A DNA stretch of 21,537 bases from JAPLKB01 sp964429485 (lineage in GTDB: Bacteria; Desulfobacterota; Syntrophorhabdia; Syntrophorhabdales; Syntrophorhabdaceae), in the NCBI GenBank assembly GCA_964429485.1, contig CAYSBW010000033.1:1-21537 (forward strand). The letters are read 5' to 3'. The notes under the pieces are model-generated. The model searched no databases and was not told the DNA's origin. It saw only the letters and a list, made by a program, of their open reading frames with translations. This document shows positions 1-6,875 of the stretch, piece after piece. A program made the translations under genes and the position numbers. Positions within the stretch are counted from its first letter, which is position 1; every line of letters starts with the position of its first letter.

Positions 1-2
1 GA

Positions 3-1337
3 AAAGAGAATGTCCTTATTACACCGGAAGCATTAAAGGCATATTCTTACGATGGGACTACGAGCTGGATTCATGAACCTGATTGCGTTGTATTTCCTAA
101 AACTACAGAGGAAATCTCAGAAATTTTAAAGATTGCCAATGCTGAAAAGATACCTGTAACTCCCAGAGGGGGAGGTACTAATGTAAGCGGAGGTTCTGTT
201 CCCTGGTTCGGGGGAGTTGTTCTCTGTACTACGAAGATGAATAGAATAGTGAGGATTGATAAAGAAAATCTTTCAACCACTGTTGAACCGGGTGTTGTTC
301 TTCAGGACCTTAATATGAGGCTTGCAAAGGAGGGGTTGTTTTTCCCGCCTGACCCGCAGAGTTTTCTTGGCGCTACTATCGGCGGAATAATTGCTGAAAA
401 TGCCGGTGGTCCTGCCTGTGTGAAATACGGTGTTACAAAACAGTATATCCTTGGTCTTGAAGTTGTGCTGCCTGATGGTAGAATCACCAACCTTGGAGGC
501 AGGACATTGAAAAATGTTGTAGGTTATGATCTCCTTCATATATTTATAAGTTCTGAAGGCACGCTCGGTGTTATTACAAAGGCAGAATTGAAGCTTAATC
601 CTATTCCTCCTGCGAAAAAAACTATCATGGCTGTATATGCTGAAATATCAATGGCAGGGGAGAGTGTATTCAGGGTTCTGGAAAATGGAGTGATACCGGG
701 TAAAATTGAACTTCTCGATAACTGGGTAATTAACAGGATAGAGGAAATGATGCCCATGGGTCTTCCAAAGGATGCTGACGCAGTACTACTTTTTGAATGT
801 GATGGTATACCAGAGGCAGTTGAAAAGGAAACAGAGAAAATTGTTGAACTTACAAAAAAATATGGGGCTGTTGATGTGAGAGTTGCCAAAGATGCAGATG
901 AGGCGAACAAGTACTGGACAGCAAGAAAGGCAGGTTTTGCGGCAGTTTTTGGAAAGGCTCCGACAGTTATGGCAGAAGATGTTACGGTTCCGAGAGGCAA
1001 GATTCCTGATTTCATAAAAAGGTGCAAGGAATTGTCAAAGAAATATGATGTTGAAATGTGTATATTAGGTCATGCAGGTGATGGTAATCTCCATCCTGCA
1101 ATACTTTCTGATATTAAAAACAAGGAACACTATGAAAGGGCCATGAAAGCCATGGACGGGATTATTGAAGGCGCTGTCGAGATGGGTGGCGTACTTTCAG
1201 GCGAACACGGCATAGGCCTTGAAAAACAGAAATTTTTTAGAAGAACAATGGATCCTGTTGCTGTTGATCTTATGATAAAGATCAAGGGGCTTGTAGATCC
1301 GAATAACATTATGAACCCGGGCAAAATCTGGGATTAG
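3..1337 (+). CDS. FAD-linked 2-hydroxyacid oxidase/dehydrogenase subunit, GlcD-like (5' partial)
   Basis: Likely the flavin subunit that oxidises glycolate or D-lactate and passes electrons to the Fe-S protein encoded next. The frame is open from base 3, so the gene starts before the window; about 444 codons are visible. The early part holds the FAD-binding loop PRGGGTNVSGG, followed by GATIGGIIAENAGGP and the LKNVVGYDL segment of the FAD_binding_4 fold. The C-terminal FAD-oxidase_C half carries HAGDGNLHP and GEHGIGLEKQ, which are typical of GlcD and D-lactate dehydrogenases. The gene ends 18 bases before the GlcF-like start, so the two form an operon. Substrate cannot be fixed from sequence: glycolate, D-lactate and other 2-hydroxyacids are all possible, and the acyl-CoA ligase downstream might suggest a 2-hydroxyacyl substrate (inference). 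Confidence 0.9.
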   Translation, partial: KENVLITPEALKAYSYDGTTSWIHEPDCVVFPKTTEEISEILKIANAEKIPVTPRGGGTNVSGGSVPWFGGVVLCTTKMNRIVRIDKENLSTTVEPGVVLQDLNMRLAKEGLFFPPDPQSFLGATIGGIIAENAGGPACVKYGVTKQYILGLEVVLPDGRITNLGGRTLKNVVGYDLLHIFISSEGTLGVITKAELKLNPIPPAKKTIMAVYAEISMAGESVFRVLENGVIPGKIELLDNWVINRIEEMMPMGLPKDADAVLLFECDGIPEAVEKETEKIVELTKKYGAVDVRVAKDADEANKYWTARKAGFAAVFGKAPTVMAEDVTVPRGKIPDFIKRCKELSKKYDVEMCILGHAGDGNLHPAILSDIKNKEHYERAMKAMDGIIEGAVEMGGVLSGEHGIGLEKQKFFRRTMDPVAVDLMIKIKGLVDPNNIMNPGKIWD

Positions 1338-1355
1338 CATATAAGGGGGTTGAGC

Positions 1356-2624
1356 TTGAAAGACCTTACAGAGCTTAAAAAAATAGAAACATTTGCAGAC
1401 CAGTGCATGAAATGCGGTTTTTGCAGCTTTTTCTGTCCTGTATATCAGGAAGAGAGAGTTGAAACATCAGTTGCAAGGGGGAAGAATTACCTTGTTAAAC
1501 TTGCCTTGAAGGGAGAACAGGAGTTTACAGATGAGATGGGTGAAATTATTGGAAAATGTCTCCTTTGTAAAAGATGTGTTGCCAACTGTCCGTCAAAGAC
1601 CCAGATTGATAGAGTTGTGGTAGGGGCAAGAGCACAGATGGTTAAAAATAAAGGTCTTGGATTTATTAAGAACTTTGCATTCAGAAAGGTTATGGCCAAC
1701 AGGAACGCCTTCGGCAGATATGTGAAACTTGCAAAGGCATTTCAATGGATGCTTCCTAAAACAGAAGGAGAGATAAGGCATCTGCCTGATTTCTTAAAGG
1801 CCCTTGGGCAGGGAAGAAATATTCCGCACCTGGCGAAAACCTTTTTGCGAGATATGGTAAAACCTGTGTATAAACCAGTGAATGGAGAGAAACCTAAAAT
1901 GAGAGTAGGTTTCTTTATAGGCTGTGCAACTGATTTTATATATCCTGAACTTGGACTTAAGCTTATAGATTTTCTGACCAAACGGGGTATTGAAGTTGTT
2001 GTACCGGACAGCCAGAATTGTTGTGGCGCTGCGATCTATTTCAGCGGCGATTTTGAAACAGGCAGGATGCTTGCGGAAAAAAATATAAGCGCCTTTAAGG
2101 ATGTTGATTATATAGTTACTGCCTGTGCCACATGCAGTTCAACTTTAAAGGATTACCAGAAGTATCTTCCTGATACTGAAGATCAACAGAAACGTTATGA
2201 AGCCTTTGAAAAAAAGATAAAAGATATTACAGAGTTTGTCATTGATGTTTTGAAAATCCCACCTGAAGAATTTAAATTGAAAAAGGAATTTGAAGGCAAA
2301 ACAGCCACATGGCATGATCCATGCCATCTTGTAAGATATCAGAACATTAAGGAACAGCCCAGGGCAATTCTCAGGGCCTTGAAAGGCCTTAAATATGTGG
2401 AAATGCCCAATGCAGATATGTGTTGTGGTATGGGTGGTTCGTTCAGCGTATATCATTATGACCTCACAAAGAAAATTGCCGATAAAAAAATGGATGGAAT
2501 CAAGGCAACAGGAGCGGATATTGTAGTAACTGCCTGTCCAGGTTGCATGATTAATTTAATTGACAATGCTCTTAGAAACAAGATGACCCAAAAGGTGCAT
2601 CATTTGTTGGAGCTTGTTGAATAG
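1356..2624 (+). CDS. Fe-S / CCG-domain oxidoreductase subunit, GlcF-like
   Basis: Electron-transfer partner of the preceding flavoprotein. Near the N-terminus are two ferredoxin-type cysteine sets, CMKCGFCSFFCP and CLLCKRCVANCP, each expected to bind a [4Fe-4S] cluster. Two CCG (cysteine-rich) domains follow: one with GCATDF, QNCCGA and TACATCSS, the other with HDPCHL, DMCCGMGG and TACPGC. These are the hallmarks of GlcF, heterodisulfide reductase B-like and LutA-like subunits. Length is about 422 residues, normal for GlcF. Start choice: two in-frame TTG codons lie at 1350 and 1356. The AAGGGGG ribosome-binding site at 1343-1349 abuts the first but sits 6 bases from the second, so 1356 is preferred. 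No transmembrane segment is evident, so it is probably a soluble or membrane-associated cytoplasmic complex. Confidence 0.9.
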   Translation: MKDLTELKKIETFADQCMKCGFCSFFCPVYQEERVETSVARGKNYLVKLALKGEQEFTDEMGEIIGKCLLCKRCVANCPSKTQIDRVVVGARAQMVKNKGLGFIKNFAFRKVMANRNAFGRYVKLAKAFQWMLPKTEGEIRHLPDFLKALGQGRNIPHLAKTFLRDMVKPVYKPVNGEKPKMRVGFFIGCATDFIYPELGLKLIDFLTKRGIEVVVPDSQNCCGAAIYFSGDFETGRMLAEKNISAFKDVDYIVTACATCSSTLKDYQKYLPDTEDQQKRYEAFEKKIKDITEFVIDVLKIPPEEFKLKKEFEGKTATWHDPCHLVRYQNIKEQPRAILRALKGLKYVEMPNADMCCGMGGSFSVYHYDLTKKIADKKMDGIKATGADIVVTACPGCMINLIDNALRNKMTQKVHHLLELVE

Positions 2625-2639
2625 TGGTAATTTTTAGGA

Positions 2640-2657
2640 TTTTGATTTTTATCAAAA
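2640..2657 (+). promoter_or_regulatory. FNR-type dyad operator upstream of the acyl-CoA ligase
   Basis: TTTTGAT-TTTT-ATCAAAA is a perfect 7-4-7 inverted repeat. Its core matches the FNR consensus TTGAT-N4-ATCAA at every fixed position. It lies between the GlcF-like stop (2624) and the ligase start (2679), with the ligase ribosome-binding site just after it. Its closeness to the start codon suits repression or a roadblock on an internal promoter better than class II activation. Which Crp/Fnr-family protein would bind is unknown. Confidence 0.5.
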
Positions 2658-2678
2658 ACACTTTAAGGAGGGTTAGCT

Positions 2679-4383
2679 ATGAATAACGGTCACTGGATGA
2701 CGGCCAAGGATGTTCTGAGGGTTAATGCCTTTAAATGGCCGGACAAGATAGGCATAAAGGACATGAACAAGGAATATACATTCAAAGAATGGAACGAGCG
2801 ATCATGCTGTCTTGCAAATGCCCTTGCAGATATGGGACTCAAGAAAGGCGAAAGATTTGCAGTGCTTGGATACAACTGTGTTGAATGGCTTGAGATATAC
2901 GCAGCTGCTGCAAAGGGCGGATTTATCTGTGTACCTCTTATGTTCAGACTTGCCCAACCTGAAATGGAATATATAATAAATCATTGCGAAGCGAAAGTTT
3001 TCATTGTACAGGGCGGAAAAGACAGGGATGGTGCCGAAATCCCATTATTGAAAATGGTTGAGGGGATGAAGAAAAACCTTCCAGTAGTTGAAAAATACAT
3101 TTCTTTTGCAATAGATAATCCCCGTTTTGACGGTTTCGTCTCTTATGAGGATGCCATTGCAGCAGCCAGCCCTGAAGAACCTGCAGAAAAAGTTGATTCG
3201 GACGACATCTGGGTAATAATGTACACGGGCGGGACAACAGGAAAGCCCAAGGGTGTTATGAAGAGCCATGCCAACCTTTTTGCACAGTATTTCATCATGA
3301 TCTATGACCACCAGTTTAATTTTGATGATGTAAACCTTCTTGTAATGCCTTGCTGCCACGTGAACTCCTTATTTTATTCCTTTGTTGCCACTTGGGTTGG
3401 CGGCACTGTCATGGCATACAATATGATAAGCTTCAATCCTGAAAACCTGCTGAAAACTTTTGCGGAACACAAGATTACCTTTACATCTCTTGTTCCAACT
3501 CACTATATAATGTTGCTGGCTCTTCCGGATGAAGTAAAGGCAAAATATGATGTAACCTGTGTCAAAAAGCTCCTTTGTTCTTCAGCGCCTGCAAGACGGG
3601 ATACAAAGCTTGGAATTCTCAAGATGTTTCCCAATTCAAGTCTTTATGAAGCTTACGGGTCAACAGAAGCCGGTATTGTTACTGTTCTGAAACCCCATGA
3701 ACAATTGACAAAGCTTGGCTCCATAGGCCGTGAAGTTATTGGAACTGATGTTCTTAAACTTTTTGACGAAGATGGAAACCTTATTACCAGACCTAATTTG
3801 GTTGGCGAATTGTATTCAAGGAGTCCGATGCTTTTCGAAGGATATTGGAAAGATCCGGAAAAGACAGCAGCAGCAATGAAAGGAGAATATTTCAGTGCAG
3901 GAGATATGGCTTTTATAGATGAAGACGGATATTATACTCTTGTTGACAGAAAGGCCAATATGATAATATCCGGAGGAGAGAATATATTTCCCTCTGAAGT
4001 TGAAAACTGTATTGGCGGACATACGGCTGTCAAGGATGTAGCTGTTATCGGTGTTCCTCATGAAAAGTGGGGAGAACAAGTTACTGCTGTGGTTGTTCTT
4101 CATGACGGGAAAACTGCTACGCCTGAAGAATTGTCAGGATTCTGTAAAGGTAAAATTGCCGGCTTCAAAGTCCCCAAAAATGTAGTAATTATAACAGACG
4201 ATGAAATGCCGAGAAGCGGAGCAGGCAAAATTTTGCATNNNNNNNNNNNNNNNNNNNNNNNNNNNNNNNNNNNNNNNNNNNNNNNNNNNNNNNNNNNNNN
4301 NNNNNNNNNNNNNNNNNNNNNNNNNNNNNNNNNNNNNNAGGATGCTGAGAGAAAAATACGGAAAATGGAGCGATCATACATAG
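2679..4383 (+). CDS. AMP-forming acyl-CoA synthetase (interrupted by an assembly gap)
   Basis: Class I adenylate-forming enzyme that activates a carboxylic acid to acyl-AMP and then acyl-CoA. Motifs in order: YTGGTTGKPKGV (ATP/phosphate loop), YEAYGSTEAG, GDMAFIDEDGYY, and the hinge DRKANMIISGGENIFPSEVE. PRSGAGKI near the C-terminus contains the catalytic lysine. The start is supported by AAGGAGGG at 2665-2672. The 100-N gap at 4239-4338 shifts the apparent frame. If the gap is removed, codons run directly into RMLREKYGKWSDHT and a TAG at 4381-4383, giving a normal 534-residue enzyme. The downstream duplicate of this segment has the same junction without a gap. Any longer C-terminus read across the Ns is an artefact. 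Medium- to long-chain or aromatic acyl specificity cannot be told from sequence. Confidence 0.92.
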
Positions 4384-4393
4384 CTGCAAGCAT
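4203..4393 (+). repeat. 91-bp direct repeat, copy 1 (split by the N gap)
   Basis: This copy carries the last codons and stop of the acyl-CoA ligase. It is identical to copy 2 at 4480-4570 once the Ns are removed. It begins GAAATGCCGAG and ends GCTGCAAGCAT. Confidence 0.85.
4239..4338. other. Scaffold gap of exactly 100 N, probably zero or a multiple of 177 bp in reality
   Basis: The run of 100 N splits the first copy of a 91-bp direct repeat. The flanks 4203-4238 (36 bp) and 4339-4393 (55 bp) sum to exactly 91 bp and join to match 4480-4570 base for base. So either nothing is missing, or the gap hides further 177-bp tandem units that the assembler collapsed. Confidence 0.85.
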
Positions 4394-4479
4394 TTCATTT
4401 AGCTCACACAGTGAGCGAGAAGGGGAGGCTCAAACGGCTTATGCCGTTAGAGGGGGCGACGTTAGCCCCTTGAATAGCA
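4394..4479. repeat. 86-bp hairpin-rich palindromic element between the direct repeats
   Basis: Three short stem-loops lie in series: GCTCAC-aca-GTGAGC (4402-4416), AACGGC-ttat-GCCGTT (4433-4448) and GGGGC-N7-GCCCC (4453-4469). No open reading frame or ribosome-binding site is seen, and the base composition is richer in GC than the surroundings. It resembles a REP- or MITE-like non-coding element. Family membership cannot be assigned without a genome-wide search. Confidence 0.5.
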
Positions 4480-4570
4480 GAAATGCCGAGAAGCGGAGCA
4501 GGCAAAATTTTGCATAGGATGCTGAGAGAAAAATACGGAAAATGGAGCGATCATACATAGCTGCAAGCAT
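4480..4570 (+). repeat. 91-bp direct repeat, copy 2: duplicated 3' end of the acyl-CoA ligase
   Basis: An exact duplicate of the ligase 3' end, from GAAATGCCGAGAAGCGG through the TAG stop to GCTGCAAGCAT. It is not translated in continuity with the ligase, whose stop lies in copy 1. Its uninterrupted sequence proves what the gapped junction in copy 1 should read. Confidence 0.85.
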
Positions 4571-4590
4571 GCGTTGTTAAACAGTAAATA

Positions 4591-4619
4591 AAAAAGCGGG
4601 GTTTTAATCCCCGCTTTTT
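4591..4619. terminator. Bidirectional rho-independent terminator
   Basis: An 11-bp perfect stem, AAAAAGCGGGG / CCCCGCTTTTT, with a 7-base loop and a T-run on both strands. It lies between the convergent acyl-CoA ligase (+) and catalase (-) genes and can end transcription from both sides. Confidence 0.9.
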
Positions 4620-4690
4620 TATTAGTAAAAAGTTGCAATCCCTGTTTTCATCTGATATGGTTTCAAGTGTAAAATGTTCTTTATTTTCAA

Positions 4691-6151
4691 TTATCCCGGT
4701 ATTTCGCTAAGGGGAATACCCAGTGCATCGGCAACTCCCTTTCCGTAAGCAGGATCAGCCTTCAGACAGTTTCCTATATGGCGGATCTTAATTTCTTTAG
4801 TTGCATCTGATATGTTACGGGCTGTGTTTCCGAATAATGCTTCCTGCTGTTCAGGGCTCATTAGACGGAATAGCTTCCCCGGTTGAGTGTAATAATCATT
4901 GTCATCTTCACGGAAATTCCAGTGAAATGCATCCCCTTCGAGCTTTAGAGGCGGTTCGGAAAAATCGGGCTGTTCCTGCCATTCGCCATAACTGTTTGGT
5001 TCATAGCCCAGAGTACTGCCGTAATTACCGTCGACCCTCATGGCTCCATCACGATGGAAACTGTGATACGGGCAGCGAGGGGCATTGACAGGAATTTGAA
5101 GATGATTTACCCCGAGGCGGTAACGTTGTGCGTCGCCATAGGAAAATAGACGTCCCTGGAGCATCTTGTCCGGTGAAAAACCAATTCCCGGAACAATATG
5201 TGCCGGATTGAAGGCAGCTTGTTCTACTTCTGCATAATAGTTTTCAGGGTTTTTGTTGAGTTCAAGTTCACCAACTTCAATCAACGGATAATCCTTATGA
5301 TACCAGACCTTTGTCAGATCAAAGGGATGGTATGGACAGGTTACTGCATCGCTTTCCGGCATAATCTGGACAAAGAATGTCCAGCGGGGAAAATCTCCTT
5401 TCTCGATGCTTTCATACAGATCGCGCTGGTTGCTTTCACGACATTTGCCGATAACAGCCTCAGCCTCGGCATCGGTAAGGTTTTTTATACCCTGCTGTGT
5501 TTTCAGATGAAACTTTACCCAGAAGCGCTGGTTTTTTGCATTTATAAAACTGAATGTATGGCTGCCGAAACCGTGCATATGGCGATATGAATATGGGATT
5601 CCTCTGTCGCTCATGACGATTGTTACCTGATGCAATGCTTCTGGTAGTGAAGACCAGAAATCCCAGTTGTTTAGGGCACTGCGCAGGTTTGTGCGGGGAT
5701 CGCGTTTTACTGCGTGGTTCAGGTCAGGGAATTTAAGAGGATCGCGCAGAAAAAAAACGGGTGTGTTGTTTCCAACAAGATCCCAGTTACCTTCTTCTGT
5801 ATAAAATTTCATTGCAAATCCCCTGATATCACGCTCCGCATCTGCTGCACCGCGTTCGCCTGCGACTGTAGAAAAACGGAGGAAGCAATCTGTTTTTTTA
5901 CCTATTTTGGAGAATATTTTAGCCTTGGTGTATGCTGTAATATCATGGGTGACTGTAAATGTACCGTAGGCCCCAGAACCTTTAGCATGCATACGTCTTT
6001 CAGGAATTACTTCACGGTCAAAGTGTGCGAGCTTTTCCAGAAACCATACATCCTGAAGAAGTTGTGGTCCCCTTGGCCCGGCAGTTACTACATTCTGGTT
6101 GTCTACAACTGGTGCTCCAGCCCTGTTGGTAAGCTTCTTTTTTTCCGCCAT
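4691..6151 (-). CDS. katA: Monofunctional haem catalase
   Basis: Converts hydrogen peroxide to water and oxygen; cytoplasmic. The 486-residue length fits the small-subunit catalases. Visible active-site residues are the distal His55 in RRMHAKGSGAYG, Asn128 in VGNNTPVFFLRD, and the proximal haem ligand Tyr338 in RLFSYGDAQRYRLG. A TTG codon two residues upstream (6157) is in frame. The ATG at 6151 is preferred because AAGGAGG lies 7 bases before it. The gene starts 23 bases after the PerR/Fur-family stop on the same strand, so it is the second gene of that operon and should share its promoter and operator. Catalase in a presumed anaerobe suggests transient oxygen exposure. The symbol is given by general similarity only. 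Confidence 0.96.
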   Translation of the reverse strand: MAEKKKLTNRAGAPVVDNQNVVTAGPRGPQLLQDVWFLEKLAHFDREVIPERRMHAKGSGAYGTFTVTHDITAYTKAKIFSKIGKKTDCFLRFSTVAGERGAADAERDIRGFAMKFYTEEGNWDLVGNNTPVFFLRDPLKFPDLNHAVKRDPRTNLRSALNNWDFWSSLPEALHQVTIVMSDRGIPYSYRHMHGFGSHTFSFINAKNQRFWVKFHLKTQQGIKNLTDAEAEAVIGKCRESNQRDLYESIEKGDFPRWTFFVQIMPESDAVTCPYHPFDLTKVWYHKDYPLIEVGELELNKNPENYYAEVEQAAFNPAHIVPGIGFSPDKMLQGRLFSYGDAQRYRLGVNHLQIPVNAPRCPYHSFHRDGAMRVDGNYGSTLGYEPNSYGEWQEQPDFSEPPLKLEGDAFHWNFREDDNDYYTQPGKLFRLMSPEQQEALFGNTARNISDATKEIKIRHIGNCLKADPAYGKGVADALGIPLSEIPG

Positions 6152-6174
6152 TGTCAAACCTCCTTTTTGTTATT

Positions 6175-6615
6175 TTACTGCATATTTTCCTCTTCCCTGC
6201 ATTTCCTGCAAACTCCATAATACTCGAAACGCATCTTATGGGTTTTGAATCCTGTTGAATGTTCCAATAACTCTGGAGATATGGGTATGTCCCCATAGAA
6301 ATTTTCAATATTCCCACATTTTATGCAAATGAGATCAATATGGTCAGTCATGTTGCTTTCATACCTGTTTTCCTGTTCATAGAACTCGAGTTCTTTAATT
6401 AATCCCTCTTCTTTGAGTAAAGTCAAAGTAGAATAGATCGTTGACATACTGATATTCTTTATTTTTTGTCTTGCCTTAAAAAAAATTGTATGTACGCCAG
6501 GGTGGGTTTTGTCTTCGGATAGAATGCTGACGATTGCCAGTCTTTGAGGGGTCAGCTTAATCCCTTTTTGCTTGAGAGAACTTAAAATACTTTTTTTAAT
6601 ATCCTCTGAGTTGAT
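6175..6615 (-). CDS. perR: Fur-family peroxide-type repressor (PerR-like) with a non-canonical start codon
   Basis: Metal-dependent repressor expected to control the adjacent catalase. In frame upstream of the first ATG (6447), the sequence encodes the whole winged-helix domain: KQKGIKLTPQR, THPGVHTIF, ISMSTIYSTLTLL. CIKCG and CRKC supply the structural Zn site. No ATG, GTG or TTG exists between the upstream in-frame stop (TGA, 6634-6636) and the DNA-binding domain. The best start is ATC at 6613-6615, 4 bases after GGGAGG, giving 146 residues. Against B. subtilis PerR, His37 and His91 are kept (His38, His92), but Asp85, His93 and Asp104 align with Glu86, Asp94 and Asn105. A perfect operator lies just upstream, implying autoregulation. 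PerR rather than Fur or Zur is inferred mainly from the catalase partner. Confidence 0.85.
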   Translation of the reverse strand: MNSEDIKKSILSSLKQKGIKLTPQRLAIVSILSEDKTHPGVHTIFFKARQKIKNISMSTIYSTLTLLKEEGLIKELEFYEQENRYESNMTDHIDLICIKCGNIENFYGDIPISPELLEHSTGFKTHKMRFEYYGVCRKCREEENMQ

Positions 6616-6632
6616 TGAACCTCCCTTTTCTA

Positions 6633-6651
6633 ATCAGGAATGATTCCTGAT
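6633..6651. promoter_or_regulatory. PerR/Fur-type operator, perfect 9-1-9 palindrome
   Basis: ATCAGGAAT-g-ATTCCTGAT is a perfect inverted repeat with the length and spacing of Fur-family operators. It sits directly after the -10 box of the perR-katA promoter and would cover the transcription start, so a bound repressor would block initiation. Confidence 0.75.
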
Positions 6652-6681
6652 AGGATACATCATGTGTAAAAGTTTTGTCAA
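6652..6681 (-). promoter_or_regulatory. Sigma-70-type promoter of the perR-katA operon
   Basis: On the minus strand, TTGACA (6681-6676) is followed by an 18-base spacer and TATCCT (6657-6652). The -35 box is perfect and the -10 box matches 4 of 6. Predicted start is near 6645, inside the palindromic operator, giving a leader of about 30 bases. Confidence 0.6.
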
Positions 6682-6828
6682 GATTATATTCAGTAAATAA
6701 AATCTTATTTATCTGGAGAAGTATAAGGTGAATTAAAGAATATACTCTTAACACAAAATGTATATATTTAAACTTTTGATTTTATTAAGTATTTATAATA
6801 ATGAAGATGGGAATATCAGATATTTGTT

Positions 6829-6861
6829 CTGTAACCCCCGGAAATTTCCCGGAGGTTACAG
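6829..6861. terminator. Stem-loop downstream of the selenocysteine peroxiredoxin
   Basis: CTGTAACC pairs with GGTTACAG, and a CCGGAAA / TTTCC(C)GG inner stem extends it. It lies 15 bases past the peroxiredoxin stop. There is no clear T-run on the minus strand, so it may be a weak terminator or an mRNA-stabilising hairpin. Confidence 0.5.
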
Positions 6862-6875
6862 GTCTTCAGATTTAT

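Noticed and set aside
4384..4517. C-terminal extension of the acyl-CoA ligase read across the N gap
   Set aside because: The 100 N shift the frame. With the gap closed, the protein ends at the TAG at 4381-4383 with a normal family C-terminus.
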